NCBI RefSeq assembly: GCF_918741285.1
Contig: NZ_CAKKNC010000002.1
Span: forward strand, 62,001 to 126,000
Source: Sphingobium sp. CECT 9361
GTDB taxonomy: Bacteria; Pseudomonadota; Alphaproteobacteria; Sphingomonadales; Sphingomonadaceae
DNA length: 64,000 nt
Direction: 5' to 3'
The notes beneath the pieces were generated by a model. The model did no database searches. It worked only from the letters and a program-made list of their open reading frames with translations, and was not told the origin of the DNA. The translations under genes were made by a program, and so were the position numbers. Every line of letters begins with the position of its first letter. Positions within the stretch are counted from its first letter, which is position 1. Shown in pieces: positions 33,844 to 43,784 of the stretch.

Positions 33844-36185
33844 AGCGTAATCCTCCTGAGACGCAGCGAATTACCGATGACGCTGACCGAGGAAAGCGCC
33901 ATCGCCGCCGCTGCGATGATCGGTGAAAGCATGATGCCGAACAGCGGGTAGATCGCGCCCGCAGCCACCGGGATACCAGCGACGTTGTAGGCAAAGGCAA
34001 AGAACAGGTTCTGCCGGATGTTGGTCATGGTTGCGTGGCTGAGGTGCCGGGCACGCGCTATCCCCGTCAAATCGCCCTTGAGCAGTGTGATGCCTGCGCT
34101 TTCAATCGCAACGTCTGTGCCGGTGCCCATGGCGATGCCGACATCGGCAGCGGCAAGCGCAGGGGCGTCGTTCACACCGTCGCCTGCCATCGCCACGATC
34201 CTGCCTTCGTCCCTCAAGCGCTTGACGATCGCGCTCTTTTGGTCTGGCAACACATCGGCTTCGATGTCGTCGATGCCGAGCCGCCGCGCGATGGCCTCAG
34301 CCGTGACGCGATTGTCCCCGGTCAACATGATGACATGGATACCCGCTTCGGCCAGCGCCTTGAGCGCGGCAGGCGTAGTCTGCTTTACCGGATCGGCAAT
34401 GCCGATGGCACCCGCAACCTTGCCATCTATGCCAAGAAAAATTGCGGTCGCCCCGTCAGCGCGCAGGGCGTCAGCACGTTGCGCCAGGGGGGCAGTCGAG
34501 ACCCCTTGTTCCTGAAGAAAGCGGGCATTTCCAGCAACAAGCCGATGTCCATCGACGATGCCGGTTATGCCCTTGCCGACTGGCTGATCGACGTCGCCCG
34601 GTTCGCTGATTGCGATCCTCTTGGCTTCTGCATCTCTGACAATTGCCAGGGCTAGCGGATGCTCGCTGCTGCGTTCGAGGCTCGCGGCAAGGCGCAGAAC
34701 CTCTTGACTGTCGAACCCTTCGGCCGTCTCGATCGCAACCACCGCAGGCTTGCCTTCGGTGAGCGTGCCGGTCTTGTCGACGACAAGCGTATCGACCTTC
34801 TCCATGCGTTCGAGAGCCTCGGCGTTCTTGATGAGTATACCGGCCTGGGCACCGCGTCCGACCCCCACCATGATCGACATCGGGGTCGCGAGGCCAAGCG
34901 CACAGGGGCAGGCGATGATCAGCACGGCCACCGCTGCGATCAGGCCATAGCCCATTGCAGGCGATGGGCCGACTAGGGACCAGATGACGAACGCGATCGC
35001 TGCGACGGCGATCACCGCCGGCACGAACCAGCCCGACACTGTGTCGGCAAGCCGCTGTATGGGCGCACGACTGCGCTGGGCTTCTGCTACCATCTGGACG
35101 ATGCGCGCCAGCATGGTGTCGCGCCCGATCTTCTCGGCGCGCATCACAATGCCGCCGGTCTGGTTTATCGTGCCACCGATCAGCTTTGACGCAGCCTCCT
35201 TGGTCACCGGCATGGACTCGCCAGTCACCATCGATTCATCGACCGTGCCGCGGCCCTCCAGCACCACGCCATCAACCGGAACCTTCTCGCCTGGGCGAAC
35301 GCGGAGCGTGTCGCCGACCAGAACCTGGTGGAGTGTGATCTCCTCGTCACTACCATCGGGACGAACCCGGCGGGCGAGCTTGGGCGAAAGGTCGAGCAAT
35401 GCGCGGATCGCACCGCTGGTTGTTTCCCGGGCACGCAGTTCAAGCAGTTGGCCAAGCAAGACCAGCACGGTAATGACCGCCGCCGCCTCGAAATAGACCG
35501 CGACTGAGCCGTCCATTGCGCGAAACGCGGGTGGGAAGATACCGGGCGCAAGCGCCGCCGCCATGCTGTAGATCCAGGCAACGCCCGTTCCCATCGCAAT
35601 CAGGGTGAACATGTTGAGGTGGCGGCTTTTCACCGAGGCCCAGCCGCGTTCAAAAAAGGGCCAGCCCGCCCACAGGACCACCGGCGTCGCCAGAACCATC
35701 TGGACCAGGTTGGCGATGTTTCCATCCAGATAATGGCGCAGTCCGGTCAAATGCCCGCCCATTTCGAGCGCAACCACCGGCAAGGAGAGGATGAGGCCGA
35801 ATGCAAAGCGCCGCTTCATGTCGGCATATTCGGGCGACGGTCCATCGTTGAGCGTCGGCGTCATCGGTTCCAAGGCCATGCCGCAGATCGGGCAGCTTCC
35901 CGGCCCCGACTGCTGGACCTCCGGATGCATCGGGCAGGTCCAGGTCGCGCCGTCTGGCACCGGCTCTGCCGGTCGCGGCGCATCGCTCATATAACGTGAT
36001 GGATCGGCCTTGAACTTGGTTAGACAGGCAGCGCTGCAAAAGTAGTGATGGACGCCGTCATGGGTCGCGACATGCGTGGTCGTCGCAGAATCGACGCTCA
36101 TTCCGCAGACGGGGTCAATCACCGTCCCTGGAGCCTTCGATCCGGAATGCGCGCATTTCGCATGGTCATGATGCGATTCGGTCAT
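33840..36185 (-). CDS. copA: CopA, Cu(I)-exporting P1B-type ATPase
   Basis: 781 aa from the ATG at 36185; upstream in-frame codons lack similarity. A His-rich start ([15 protein letters not shown]) leads to a YHS-type domain ([10 protein letters not shown]...[15 protein letters not shown]), then a heavy-metal-binding segment ([20 protein letters not shown], then CGMALEP). The P-type core has the membrane CPC site ([12 protein letters not shown]), phosphorylation site [11 protein letters not shown] and hinge [20 protein letters not shown]. It exports Cu(I) from the cytoplasm. All catalytic motifs are intact, in contrast to several neighbours. Confidence 0.95.
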   Translation of the reverse strand: MTESHHDHAKCAHSGSKAPGTVIDPVCGMSVDSATTTHVATHDGVHHYFCSAACLTKFKADPSRYMSDAPRPAEPVPDGATWTCPMHPEVQQSGPGSCPICGMALEPMTPTLNDGPSPEYADMKRRFAFGLILSLPVVALEMGGHLTGLRHYLDGNIANLVQMVLATPVVLWAGWPFFERGWASVKSRHLNMFTLIAMGTGVAWIYSMAAALAPGIFPPAFRAMDGSVAVYFEAAAVITVLVLLGQLLELRARETTSGAIRALLDLSPKLARRVRPDGSDEEITLHQVLVGDTLRVRPGEKVPVDGVVLEGRGTVDESMVTGESMPVTKEAASKLIGGTINQTGGIVMRAEKIGRDTMLARIVQMVAEAQRSRAPIQRLADTVSGWFVPAVIAVAAIAFVIWSLVGPSPAMGYGLIAAVAVLIIACPCALGLATPMSIMVGVGRGAQAGILIKNAEALERMEKVDTLVVDKTGTLTEGKPAVVAIETAEGFDSQEVLRLAASLERSSEHPLALAIVRDAEAKRIAISEPGDVDQPVGKGITGIVDGHRLVAGNARFLQEQGVSTAPLAQRADALRADGATAIFLGIDGKVAGAIGIADPVKQTTPAALKALAEAGIHVIMLTGDNRVTAEAIARRLGIDDIEADVLPDQKSAIVKRLRDEGRIVAMAGDGVNDAPALAAADVGIAMGTGTDVAIESAGITLLKGDLTGIARARHLSHATMTNIRQNLFFAFAYNVAGIPVAAGAIYPLFGIMLSPIIAAAAMALSSVSVIGNSLRLRRITL

Positions 36186-36218
36186 ACTTCGTACTCCTCT
36201 GGTCGCAACACTCATCAA

Positions 36219-36243
36219 CCTTGACATTATGTCAGGGTCAAGG
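36219..36243 (-). promoter_or_regulatory. CueR-type operator/promoter of copA
   Basis: An inverted repeat CCTTGAC-N11-GTCAAGG lies 34 bp upstream of the copA ATG. MerR-family activators bind such dyads within an over-long promoter spacer, and the minus-strand TTGACC could be the -35. The cognate regulator is probably the cueR product at 33254-33643. The -10 box is not obvious. Confidence 0.7.
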
Positions 36244-36249
36244 GGTAAT

Positions 36250-37182
36250 TCACCCGTTCGCCATGATCGGCTCCAGCGTACCCAGCCAGGCCACCACGGC
36301 GAGGATCGTAAGCACTGTGGACGTTTCCAGAACCAGGCTTTGCCGAAGACCACGTAACGCGGGGACCGGATTGCCGTTGGCGATGGCTGCACCAAGAGCG
36401 GGTGTCAGCCGCCAGCGGTTGACACCCGCCAGCATCAGCATTGCAGCAAACAGGGCGAGCTTGATAAGCAGGAGTTGGCCGTAGCGCGAAGCGAACAAGC
36501 CGTATGGATGCGGCAAGCCCATCAGGCTCAGGCTGTTGATGATGCCCGTGAGAACGATCAACGCGACCGCAAGCGTCCCAACCCGCGAGAATTGTTCAAG
36601 CGCCCGATGCGCGATCCTGATCTGCGCATCGGATTGGTGCGCCAATGGCTGAAAAAGCAGCCAGGAGAACGCGGCAATTCCGCCGATCCATATAGCCGCC
36701 GCCAGCATGCAGACGATGTCGCTCAGCCGGTGGAGCGATCCAGTCCACCCTCCGGTTGCACCGGCATGGCCAGTCCAGACCGGCGTGGCGATGGCAAGCA
36801 CAGCCGAGGCAAGCAGACAGTATCTTGCAAGGCGTGGGCTTCGGCCAAGCGCCAGTGCGGCAAGCAGGGCAATTGAGACTGCCACCATGCGCACGACCCA
36901 GGCGCTGCCGATGGCGCTCTGTGTAACGATTTCCCTGAAGGCCGAGCCATCGACTTCCCAGAGGCTGGTCCCGGTCATGGCTGCGACAAGTGCGATCATG
37001 CCGGAGCCGGACAGCAGCAGTCCGAGCAGCGAAAGGAGGAGGGCAGGTTTGGCCAGCGGCAGCAAGGCAGTGCCTCGCTCCTCGGGTTTCAGCGCGTAAA
37101 GCGAGAAGGCTGTCACACCTGCCAGCACCATCAGGTCGGCGTAAAGCGCGAACCGGATGGCGATGACAGGCAGGTTGTCCAA
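36250..37182 (-). CDS. copD: CopD-type copper-resistance membrane protein
   Basis: 310 aa, about eight membrane helices (for example [60 protein letters not shown]). The conserved motifs [10 protein letters not shown] and [19 protein letters not shown] fit the CopD family. CopD acts in the inner membrane with CopC, probably in copper uptake. The adjoining copC (37187) has lost its 5' half, so CopD may now work alone. It ends 65 bp upstream of the copA start; the CueR dyad lies in that gap. Confidence 0.88.
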   Translation of the reverse strand: MDNLPVIAIRFALYADLMVLAGVTAFSLYALKPEERGTALLPLAKPALLLSLLGLLLSGSGMIALVAAMTGTSLWEVDGSAFREIVTQSAIGSAWVVRMVAVSIALLAALALGRSPRLARYCLLASAVLAIATPVWTGHAGATGGWTGSLHRLSDIVCMLAAAIWIGGIAAFSWLLFQPLAHQSDAQIRIAHRALEQFSRVGTLAVALIVLTGIINSLSLMGLPHPYGLFASRYGQLLLIKLALFAAMLMLAGVNRWRLTPALGAAIANGNPVPALRGLRQSLVLETSTVLTILAVVAWLGTLEPIMANG

Positions 37183-37186
37183 GTCT

Positions 37187-37400
37187 TCAGCGTACGGTGA
37201 AGCTGAAGTCGCCGCCCATGCGATGCGTGTCGGCTCCGGCCGCGCTCCAGGTCACGCGGTAAGTCCCGCTGGCAAGCGGCCGACGGAGCAGCAAAGTCAT
37301 CGATTTCCTGTCATTGCCAAGCCGGGCGGTGAAACCCGTGATCGGCATCGGCGCATGGCTTGCCATACCCGGCATGCCGGTCATTGCGATCTCGGCCCTT
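37187..37400 (-). pseudogene. copC: copC fragment (C-terminal part only)
   Basis: About 70 residues remain: AEIAMTGMPGMASHAPMPIT, then GNDRKSMTLLLRRPLASGTY and WSAAGADTHRMGGDFSFTVR, the end of a periplasmic CopC with its Met-rich and HRM copper ligands. The signal peptide and first half are missing. Upstream of AEIAM the sequence becomes the antisense of the multicopper-oxidase N-terminus. The frame stays open to 37558 only by chance. It lies 4 bp from the copD start, as in a normal copCD pair. Confidence 0.8.
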
Positions 37401-39149
37401 GCCGTTGCGCTCGATCGCCGTACCCTCATTCGTTCGGCTGCTTTGGGGGGCGGGGGCCTCGCGCTTTCGGCAGCGCTCCCCGCGTGGGCGCGCAGTGGAA
37501 CTCCTGGCCTCGCAGGCCCGATGTCCGTGGTGTCCGGGGAGCAAATCGCACTATCCATCGGTCATGCCTCGCTCCGGGTCGGCGGACGTGACGGGCATGC
37601 CATCGGCATCAACGGTGCGACACCTGGCCCGGTCATCCGGTTAAAGGAGGGCCAGAACGTTCGCCTCGCGGTAAACAACACGCTGAACGAGGAAACCTCG
37701 ATCCATTGGCACGGGCTGCTCGTGCCCTTCCAGATGGACGGCGTGCCGGGGGTGAGCTTTCCGGGGATCAAGGCCGGCCAGACCTTCGTGTACGAGTTCC
37801 CCGTCAAGCAGTCTGGCACCTATTGGTATCATAGTCACTCCGGCATGCAGGAAGCGATGGGCATGTATGGCGCGATCGTCATCGATCCCGCCGCGCCCGA
37901 TCCGGTCGCCTATGACCGTGAACATGTAATCATGCTCGCCGACTGGAGCTTCATGCATCCGCATACCCAACTGCGGAAGCTGAAGGCGCAGCCTGGCTAC
38001 TTCAACATGCAGAAGCAGACTCTCTCCGGCCTGCTCGCGGGCAAGGACCAGTCGGCCTCCGAACGCCGCATGTGGGCCGGGATGCGGATGGACCCGACCG
38101 ACATTTCCGACGTCACCGGCGCAACCTATCATTTCATGGTCAACGGTCATGACAGTACCGCGAACTGGACCGGACTGTTCGCACCCGGCGAGCGGGTGCG
38201 CCTGCGCATCATCAATGCAGCCGCCATGACGAATTTCAATGTCCGGATTCCGGGTCTCGCGATGACGGTGGTCGCCGCCGATGGGCAAAACGTGCAGCCG
38301 GTCGAGACCGACGAATTCCAGATCGGCATCGCGGAGACCTATGACGTGATCGTCGAACCCAGGGCCGACGAGGCCTATGGCTTCATTGCCGAGGCCATCG
38401 ATCGCTCCGGTCAGGTGCGCGCGACGCTTGCTCCGCGCTTCGGCATGGCCGCGCCGATTCCGCCAATCCGCGAACGTCCGCTGCTCACCATGAAGGACAT
38501 GGGCATGGGCGATATGGCTGCGTCCGACGGCGATACAAGCGGAGCAGACCACGCAGCCATGGGCCACGACATGCCCGGGGCGGATCATGGTTCGATGAAA
38601 ATGCGCGATCCCTCGGTCGCGCCGCAGGTCAAGCTGGGGCCTGGCGTCGCAACGCTCTCGCCGATGCCCGTGGACCGCACGGGAGAACGTCCGACCGGTC
38701 TTGAGAAGGTCGAGCACCGGGTGCTGACCTACCGCGACCTCAAATCGCTCGCGCCCAATCCAGACAAGCGCACGCCGTCGCGCGAGATCGATCTGCACCT
38801 GACCGCCAACATGGAGCGCTACATGTGGTCCTTCGACGGCGAGAAGTTCAGCGAAAATACCGAGCCAATCCCGTTCCGCCACATGGAGCGGGTGCGCATC
38901 AATCTCATTAACGACACCATGATGCCCCATCCGATTCACTTGCACGGACACTTCTTCGAACTGGATACTGGGAATCCCGGCCATCATCCGCTGAAACACA
39001 CGGTCGACGTCCTGCCTGGCGGCAGGGTCTCGTTCGATCTGACTGCCGATGAGCTCGGCGACTGGGCATTCCACTGTCACATGCTGCTGCATATGATGTC
39101 GGGGATGTTCCGGGTCGTGACCGTGCGCCATGAGGAGGACGCGGCATGA
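37374..39149 (+). CDS. pcoA: CopA/PcoA-type multicopper oxidase (periplasmic Cu resistance)
   Basis: 591 aa if the ATG at 37374 is used (a TTG at 37314 is also in frame). A Tat-type signal (DRRTLIRSAALGGGGLALSA) is followed by three cupredoxin domains: SIHWHGLLVPFQMDGVPGVS, TYWYHSHSGMQEAMGMYG, and the C-terminal HPIHLHGHFFELD and WAFHCHMLLHMMSGMFRVV copper sites. A Met/His-rich loop (MKDMGMGDMAASDGDTSGAD) is typical of Cu-resistance oxidases. It oxidises Cu(I) in the periplasm. The start region overlaps the copC remnant and is probably rearranged. Confidence 0.88.
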   Translation: MPVIAISALAVALDRRTLIRSAALGGGGLALSAALPAWARSGTPGLAGPMSVVSGEQIALSIGHASLRVGGRDGHAIGINGATPGPVIRLKEGQNVRLAVNNTLNEETSIHWHGLLVPFQMDGVPGVSFPGIKAGQTFVYEFPVKQSGTYWYHSHSGMQEAMGMYGAIVIDPAAPDPVAYDREHVIMLADWSFMHPHTQLRKLKAQPGYFNMQKQTLSGLLAGKDQSASERRMWAGMRMDPTDISDVTGATYHFMVNGHDSTANWTGLFAPGERVRLRIINAAAMTNFNVRIPGLAMTVVAADGQNVQPVETDEFQIGIAETYDVIVEPRADEAYGFIAEAIDRSGQVRATLAPRFGMAAPIPPIRERPLLTMKDMGMGDMAASDGDTSGADHAAMGHDMPGADHGSMKMRDPSVAPQVKLGPGVATLSPMPVDRTGERPTGLEKVEHRVLTYRDLKSLAPNPDKRTPSREIDLHLTANMERYMWSFDGEKFSENTEPIPFRHMERVRINLINDTMMPHPIHLHGHFFELDTGNPGHHPLKHTVDVLPGGRVSFDLTADELGDWAFHCHMLLHMMSGMFRVVTVRHEEDAA

Positions 39150-40194
39150 AGACGACCCTTCTCATCAGTGCTGCGGTCCTGCTGGCAGCGCCTGGCATCG
39201 CGGCGGCCCAGTCCTCCATGTCAGACATGGCAAGAAGGATGTGCCGGCGTCAGTTCAACAAGGTCCAGCCGCGCCGGCTGCGGCAGATCATTCCGGCCAT
39301 GGTCCGCCAAAGTCCGCAGTTTCCGCGCCTGCCGCGGCCGATCCCCATGCCGGACACGCTGCGGAGCCGAAGGCGGCCAGTGCGCCACAGGTCGAAGCCG
39401 TGGATCATTCCGGCCACGACATGAATGCTATGGCGGGCATGTCTGAGGACGGTCCGGTGATCGGGACTGCGCCCGCCCCGGCGCCGCCAAGTGATCATGC
39501 CGCCGATGCTGTGTTCGATCCTGCCGAAATGGCGCGGGCGAGAGAGGCGCTGCGGCGAGAGAACGGGGCGTTCTAAGGATCGATGGTGCTCTTCGACCTT
39601 GCCGAATTCCAGGCCCGAAAGGGCAGGGACGGCTATCGCTGGGCAGGCGAAGCATGGTTTGGCGGCGACATCGATCGCCTCCTGATCAAGACGGAAGGCG
39701 AGGGCACTTTCGGCGAACCAGTCGAGGACCTGGAGATTCAGGCGCTCTATTCGCGCGCGATCTCGCCATTCTGGAATGCCCATGTCGGCGTGCGGCACGA
39801 TATAGTCCCCAATCCCTCGCGGACTTATGCCGTTGTCGGCGTCGAAGGGATCGCGCCGTACTGGTTCCATCTGACCGGACAGATGTTTCTTTCGGACAAG
39901 GGCGACCTGCGCGCGCGACTTGAGGGAAGTTACGATGAGCGCATTACCCAGCGCCTGATCCTCCAGCCTCGGGCGGAGTTCAACATCTCCGCTCAGGACA
40001 TGCCGGCGATCGGGGCAGGATCAGGTCTCACGGACTTCGAACTGGGCGCGCGCCTGCGCTACGAGATACGGCGGGAATTCGCGCCCTACGTTGGCGTGGA
40101 ATGGAGCAAAAAGACTGGCGAGACTGCGCGATTGGCGCGGCTTGCCGGGGAAGATCCCGAAGCAGTCAGTTTCGTGGCCGGGCTCAGGGTCTAG
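39146..40194 (+). pseudogene. copB: copB (outer-membrane copper-resistance protein), frameshifted and with a nonsense codon
   Basis: The start overlaps the oxidase stop (ATGA): MKTTLLISAAVLLAAPGIAA is a good signal peptide. At about 39230 the CopB frame shifts (a G seems lost: ATGGCAAGAAG where D-M-G-K-K is expected), and continues in another frame with GKKDVPASVQQGPAAP and His/Met-rich AVDHSGHDMNAMAGMSEDG. That frame stops at TAA 39574-39576 and resumes in the same frame with MVLFDLAEFQARKGRDGYRW, GEAWFGGDIDRLLIKTEGEG and the beta-barrel end FVAGLRV. All domains are present, but no full-length product is possible without recoding. Confidence 0.85.
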
Positions 40195-40260
40195 TTCTGA
40201 TGGCAACGGGCAAAGACTTGGTCTGGACCTATCGGTCGCGCCGGAGCAAGACTTGATCCT

Positions 40261-40617
40261 GTGAACTCGGCCGTCGCTCTCATTGTTGCGCTTGCATCGG
40301 TGTTCGGCTCAGGCCCGCTTTGAGCCGCGACGGCACAGGCTCCGGTTCAGACGGTTAGCATGGAATGCTGCGACATGCCGGGTAGCGGCGACCGCTCACA
40401 TCGTCATGACACACCAGACGTGGCGCGGGCCTGCCATTCGTGCATCTTTCCGGCACCCGCTATCGGCACCAATCTGAATGCCACTGGATGGCATTGGATC
40501 AGTCCTGAGGTCCGGGCTCCGCAAAGCCTGTCCGGGTTGACGCTTGAACCGCCGACACCGCCCCCGCGCCAAGTGCTTCCTCGATCCATTTCAAACTTAT
40601 CTGGAGAATACACATGA
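40261..40617 (+). pseudogene. Exported Cys/His protein of the copper island with an internal stop
   Basis: From a GTG at 40261 the frame reads a signal-peptide-like VNSAVALIVALASVFGSGPL, then a TGA at 40321-40323, then in the same frame AATAQAPVQTVSMECCDMPG and GSGDRSHRHDTPDVARACHS, ending LSGEYT. The gene looks like a small periplasmic metal-related protein disabled by one nonsense codon in its signal peptide. An internal start at 40360 would give a protein without export signal. Its stop overlaps the next gene start. Confidence 0.6.
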
Positions 40618-40814
40618 AATCCAAGTATCTGCCGGGCGCCCTCGCGGTCTCGCTTTCTACCGCCGTGTTTGCAGCAGAGCCTGCACCGACGCCAGAAAAG
40701 CCGTGCTGTTGCTGTAAGAAGGACGAGCACGGCCAGATGGCCTGCTGCAAGGAACATGGCGAGCAGGCTGGTGAGCATGCTGGTCACGACATGAGCGGCA
40801 TGGACCACAAGTAA
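40614..40814 (+). CDS. Small exported Cys/His-rich metal-binding protein
   Basis: 66 aa. A signal peptide (MKSKYLPGALAVSLSTAVFA) precedes EKPCCCCKKDEHGQMACCKE and a His/Met tail (EHAGHDMSGMDHK). It is preceded by CTGGAG at good spacing and overlaps the previous stop by 4 nt. The composition suggests a periplasmic Cu or metal scavenger. It is not a recognised named family, but such proteins accompany sphingomonad cop loci. Confidence 0.75.
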   Translation: MKSKYLPGALAVSLSTAVFAAEPAPTPEKPCCCCKKDEHGQMACCKEHGEQAGEHAGHDMSGMDHK

Positions 40815-40940
40815 GTCAAGGTGCGCGGAGGGCGGTCCGCCACCCTCCGCGCGTTGCCATGTGACTACCGGCAAATGCGGACTGGACCTTAGTTTACACC
40901 GGGGCGGTTAGGCGGCCACCCGCGGATAAGGAGATCACAC

Positions 40941-41361
40941 ATGCGAAAGCTCGTTTTGGCACTGGCGTTGTTTTCGACGCCCGCGCTAGCGGCAGGCGAC
41001 ATCCTGATGCATCGCGATCCGGGGTGTGGGTGCTGCGAACAATGGGCTGCGCGGGTTCGGCAGGCCTTCGGCAGAAATCTGCGAATCGTCGATGACGCGA
41101 ACCGTACCGCGTTCCAACGGCAGGTGGTCTTCCCGCAAACCTGGTGTCATGCCACACCGCGATCGTGGACGGGATCGCCTTCGAGGGACACGTTCCTATT
41201 GCGGACATGAACCGCGTACTGGCGAGCCGCCAGAAAGGTGTTTGTGGGCTTGCAGTTGCGGGAATGCCCATCGGATGGCGGGCATGGAGGTGCCGGGTGT
41301 TCGCGCGCAGCGGTATAGCGTCATTGCCTTCGGGGCCGCACGCAGCAGCGTATACGCATAG
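40941..41361 (+). pseudogene. DUF411 metal-binding protein with two frameshifts
   Basis: The frame opens well with AAGGAG upstream: MRKLVLALALFSTPALAAGD and ILMHRDPGCGCCEQWAARVR, the DUF411 CGCC motif. At about 41122 the family sequence moves to another frame (LPANLV then SCHTAIVDGIAFEGHVPIAD), and at about 41275 to a third (GMEVPGVRAQRYSVIAFG), ending at 41361. DUF411 proteins are periplasmic and associated with metal resistance. Two indels make the gene inactive. Confidence 0.82.
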
Positions 41362-41620
41362 CATTAGTCGTCGCATTAGATGCGAGCGACTTCGTGAAGG
41401 GCAGTCGCATAGCGTCGGCACGTTGCAAGGCTGCTGCCAAAATGGCGGTATCAAGATCGACGCCCGTAACCCTTACACCCCTGCCGCAAAAACTGGCCAG
41501 GAGGGTGCCATCCTCGCAACCGACATCGAGAACATCAAGCACTTCGAGTTCGCCTGTCAGTTCGTCGATCAGTTCCGCTTCACGGTTATCTGGCCGCAGA
41601 GGCTGCAGCGCCGTAGCCAT
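41321..41620 (-). pseudogene. N-terminal fragment of a SAM-dependent methyltransferase
   Basis: The readable part is VLDVLDVGCEDGTLLASFCG and RGVRVTGVDLDTAILAAALQ, motifs I and II of class I methyltransferases. The frame then degrades into an Arg-rich tail overlapping the end of the DUF411 remnant on the other strand. Only about 75 residues resemble the family, so the catalytic C-terminal part has been lost. Confidence 0.6.
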
Positions 41621-41632
41621 TCGGTGAAGACC

Positions 41633-41755
41633 TCACCCCAATGGTAGGACGAATCCGACGACATCCATCTGCTTTCGTGATGCGACCAGCGCGCCAGTGA
41701 GCGAGAAAACCACAATCCCGACCCAGTCGAGGAAAGTCACGGTGCTCTCGAACAT
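41633..41755 (-). pseudogene. TRIC/YadS-family membrane protein fragment
   Basis: 40 codons from an ATG at 41755: FLDWVGIVVFSLTGALVASR then KQMDVVGFVLPLG and stop. The first 35 residues are the first helix and start of the second repeat of the TRIC/UPF0126 (YadS-like) family, which is normally about 200 aa. The rest is deleted; 13 bp further the methyltransferase fragment begins. A ribosome-site-like GAGGGGATAG precedes the ATG. Confidence 0.6.
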
Positions 41756-41859
41756 GCTATCCCCTCGTCTCTCTGTGCCACTGGCCTGACCGTGCAGTCG
41801 GTTTTGGTGTGCGTTGACGGGCAGGGCACCATCGTGTGACGGCGCCCTGCCGCTCGAGA

Positions 41860-42459
41860 TCAGCCGAACAGCTTGGCAGCAGTTCTTGCGACGCGCGCAC
41901 CGAGATAGCGGGCCCCGGCGAGTTCATCCTCATCGGGCTGGCGGCTGCCATCGCCGCCGGCAATGGTCGTGGCGCCGTAGGGCGCGCCGCCACGGACCTT
42001 GTCATGGCCTGACTGTCCGGCGAAGCCGTAATCGAGCCCGACGATGGTCATGCCGAAATGGAGCATGTTGGTGATGAGCGAAAACAGTGTCGTTTCCTGC
42101 CCGCCATGCTGGGTGGCCGTTGATGTGAAGGCCGCGCCGACCTTGCCGTTGAGCGCGCCGCGCGCCCACAGCCCGCCGGCCTGATCGAGAAAGGCGGCCA
42201 TCTGCGACGAGATCCTTCCGAAGCGCGTGCCTGTCCCGATGACGATGGCGTCATAGTTCTCAAGCTCGGCCACGGTCGCGACCGGAGCAGCCTGGTCGAG
42301 TTTGAAATGGCTGGCCCGCGCCACCTCCTCGGGAACGGTTTCCGGCACACGTTTGACATCGACAGTCGCGCCTGCTTCTCGCGCGCCTTCCGCGATGGCC
42401 TGCGCCATCGTCTCGATATGGCCATAGGTCGAATAATAGAGGACGAGAACTTTGCTCAT
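41860..42459 (-). CDS. wrbA: WrbA-type NAD(P)H:quinone oxidoreductase
   Basis: 199 aa, usual length. Flavodoxin-like FMN loop [20 protein letters not shown], then [20 protein letters not shown] and the WrbA signature [20 protein letters not shown]. It performs two-electron quinone reduction, protecting against redox cycling. It overlaps ygiD by 4 nt in an operon doxX-ygiD-wrbA, whose contents fit quinone/catechol detoxification. Confidence 0.95.
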   Translation of the reverse strand: MSKVLVLYYSTYGHIETMAQAIAEGAREAGATVDVKRVPETVPEEVARASHFKLDQAAPVATVAELENYDAIVIGTGTRFGRISSQMAAFLDQAGGLWARGALNGKVGAAFTSTATQHGGQETTLFSLITNMLHFGMTIVGLDYGFAGQSGHDKVRGGAPYGATTIAGGDGSRQPDEDELAGARYLGARVARTAAKLFG

Positions 42460-43268
42460 GGCTGCTTTCCTTCTTGTTGGGTCGAAATAGTTGAGGCGCC
42501 GAAGGCGTAGGCATCCATCCGAAGGACGCCGTAGGTGTTGCTGGTGTGGAGCCGTTGCACGGGGCCGCCGGCTCCCGCCGCACCCAGTGCAACGAACAGG
42601 GGCAGGAGATGCTCCTCGGTTGGATGGTTACGCTGCGCGTGCGGGGCGAGGCGGCGATAGGCCAGCAGATCGCAGGTGCGTCCTTCACCCAGCGCTGCGT
42701 CGAACCAGTCTGCAAACTCCGTAACCCATTCGGGCTCTGCCATGCCTGCCTGGCCGCGCCAGCTCGACAGGTCGTGCGTGAAGCTGCCGCTGGCGACGAT
42801 CAGCACGCCTTCCTCAGCAAGCGGCGCGATTGCTCGGCCGACTTCCAGGTGGTGGCCGGGACCGAGCTGGCTTTGCACGGACAGTTGCACCACCGGGATG
42901 TCGGCGTCCGGCCAGGCGAGCATCAACGGCACCCAGGCCCCGTGATCGAGACCCCTTGCGGTATCCGTGGCCGAGGGAAGTCCCGCCTCGGCGAGGAGAT
43001 CCACGATCCGGTCGGCAAGCTGCGGGTCACCCGGCGCGGGATAGGTCAGCTGATAGAGCGCCTCCGGAAAGCCCGCAAAGTCGTGGATCGTCCGGTTGCG
43101 CTCGACTGCGTTGACGCTAGGGATGGGCGTTTCCCAGTGCGCGGAAACCACCAGGATCGCGCGGGGCCGCGTCAGGGCGGTCGGAAGTCCCTTGAGGAAG
43201 TCGCGGGCGGCGACATCCTCGAAGGGGAGCGTCGGCGCGCCGTGCGAGAGGAACAGCGGGCGGATCAT
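42456..43268 (-). CDS. ygiD: YgiD-type extradiol dioxygenase (class III, LigB fold)
   Basis: 270 aa from the ATG at 43268. Metal and active-site motifs: [74 protein letters not shown] and [20 protein letters not shown]. Members open catechol-type rings such as DOPA, usually with Zn or Fe. Neighbours WrbA and DoxX support a catechol or quinone substrate. It lies 6 bp from doxX. Confidence 0.9.
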   Translation of the reverse strand: MIRPLFLSHGAPTLPFEDVAARDFLKGLPTALTRPRAILVVSAHWETPIPSVNAVERNRTIHDFAGFPEALYQLTYPAPGDPQLADRIVDLLAEAGLPSATDTARGLDHGAWVPLMLAWPDADIPVVQLSVQSQLGPGHHLEVGRAIAPLAEEGVLIVASGSFTHDLSSWRGQAGMAEPEWVTEFADWFDAALGEGRTCDLLAYRRLAPHAQRNHPTEEHLLPLFVALGAAGAGGPVQRLHTSNTYGVLRMDAYAFGASTISTQQEGKQP

Positions 43269-43273
43269 GTAAT

Positions 43274-43681
43274 TCAGTCCTTCTGCTTCAGGGGGTTGCC
43301 AATGGCATAGGCGCCGTCGCCGAGCATCGCCTGGACAGCCAGAGCGATGGCCCAGAACACAGGATATTCCCAACCACCGCCGGTATTGGAAAATGTGAAG
43401 CCGTTGCCGGCATGCGGCACGATCGCCCCGATCATGATCGGCAGCGCCGCCAGTGCGGCCCAGCGCGTCATGAAGCCGAGGATCAATGCAAGGCCAAGCC
43501 CAATTTCGCCAGCCATGACCGGATAGGCCAGGATGCCCGGAAAGCCGATACTTTCGAAGAAGCCAGCCGTTCCGGCGGGCGTGAAAACCAGGACCTTGAT
43601 CAGCCCATGGGTGAGGAGAAGGCCGCCGCTGGTCACGCGGAGCAGGGCAATTCCTTGCGAAGTCGAAGCTGTCTGGGTCAT
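43274..43681 (-). CDS. doxX: DoxX-family membrane protein
   Basis: 135 aa from the ATG at 43681. Four hydrophobic helices (GIALLRVTSGGLLLTHGLIK; AYPVMAGEIGLGLALILGFM; WAALAALPIMIGAIVPHAG; PVFWAIALAVQAML) with the DoxX motif GGGWEYP. DoxX proteins act in the membrane in quinone- or thiol-linked redox. It is first in the operon and divergent from the LysR gene. Confidence 0.9.
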   Translation of the reverse strand: MTQTASTSQGIALLRVTSGGLLLTHGLIKVLVFTPAGTAGFFESIGFPGILAYPVMAGEIGLGLALILGFMTRWAALAALPIMIGAIVPHAGNGFTFSNTGGGWEYPVFWAIALAVQAMLGDGAYAIGNPLKQKD

Positions 43682-43784
43682 GGTCAATCGTCCTTTGTCT
43701 CGTTGACCCTCAGATACGCGCTTGCGAAGCTGCATGTCATTCGCGAAGATTGACTAGTCGCCATGCGTTTTCGTATGAAATTGC
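43682..43784. promoter_or_regulatory. Divergent control region doxX / LysR
   Basis: 103 bp between the doxX and LysR starts. It contains two related GCGAAG motifs (TTGCGAAG near 43724, TTCGCGAAG near 43740) and TTGACTAGTCG near 43749, which could be LysR contacts. The arrangement is the usual one for a LysR regulator controlling its divergent neighbour. Confidence 0.4.

Noticed and set aside
37187-37558. Full 123-codon frame as an intact copC
   Set aside because: Only the last ~70 residues resemble CopC; the first part is antisense of the oxidase N-terminus and there is no signal peptide.
37641-39131. Minus-strand open frame of 496 codons opposite the multicopper oxidase
   Set aside because: His/Arg-rich shadow; the plus strand carries the copper-site motifs.
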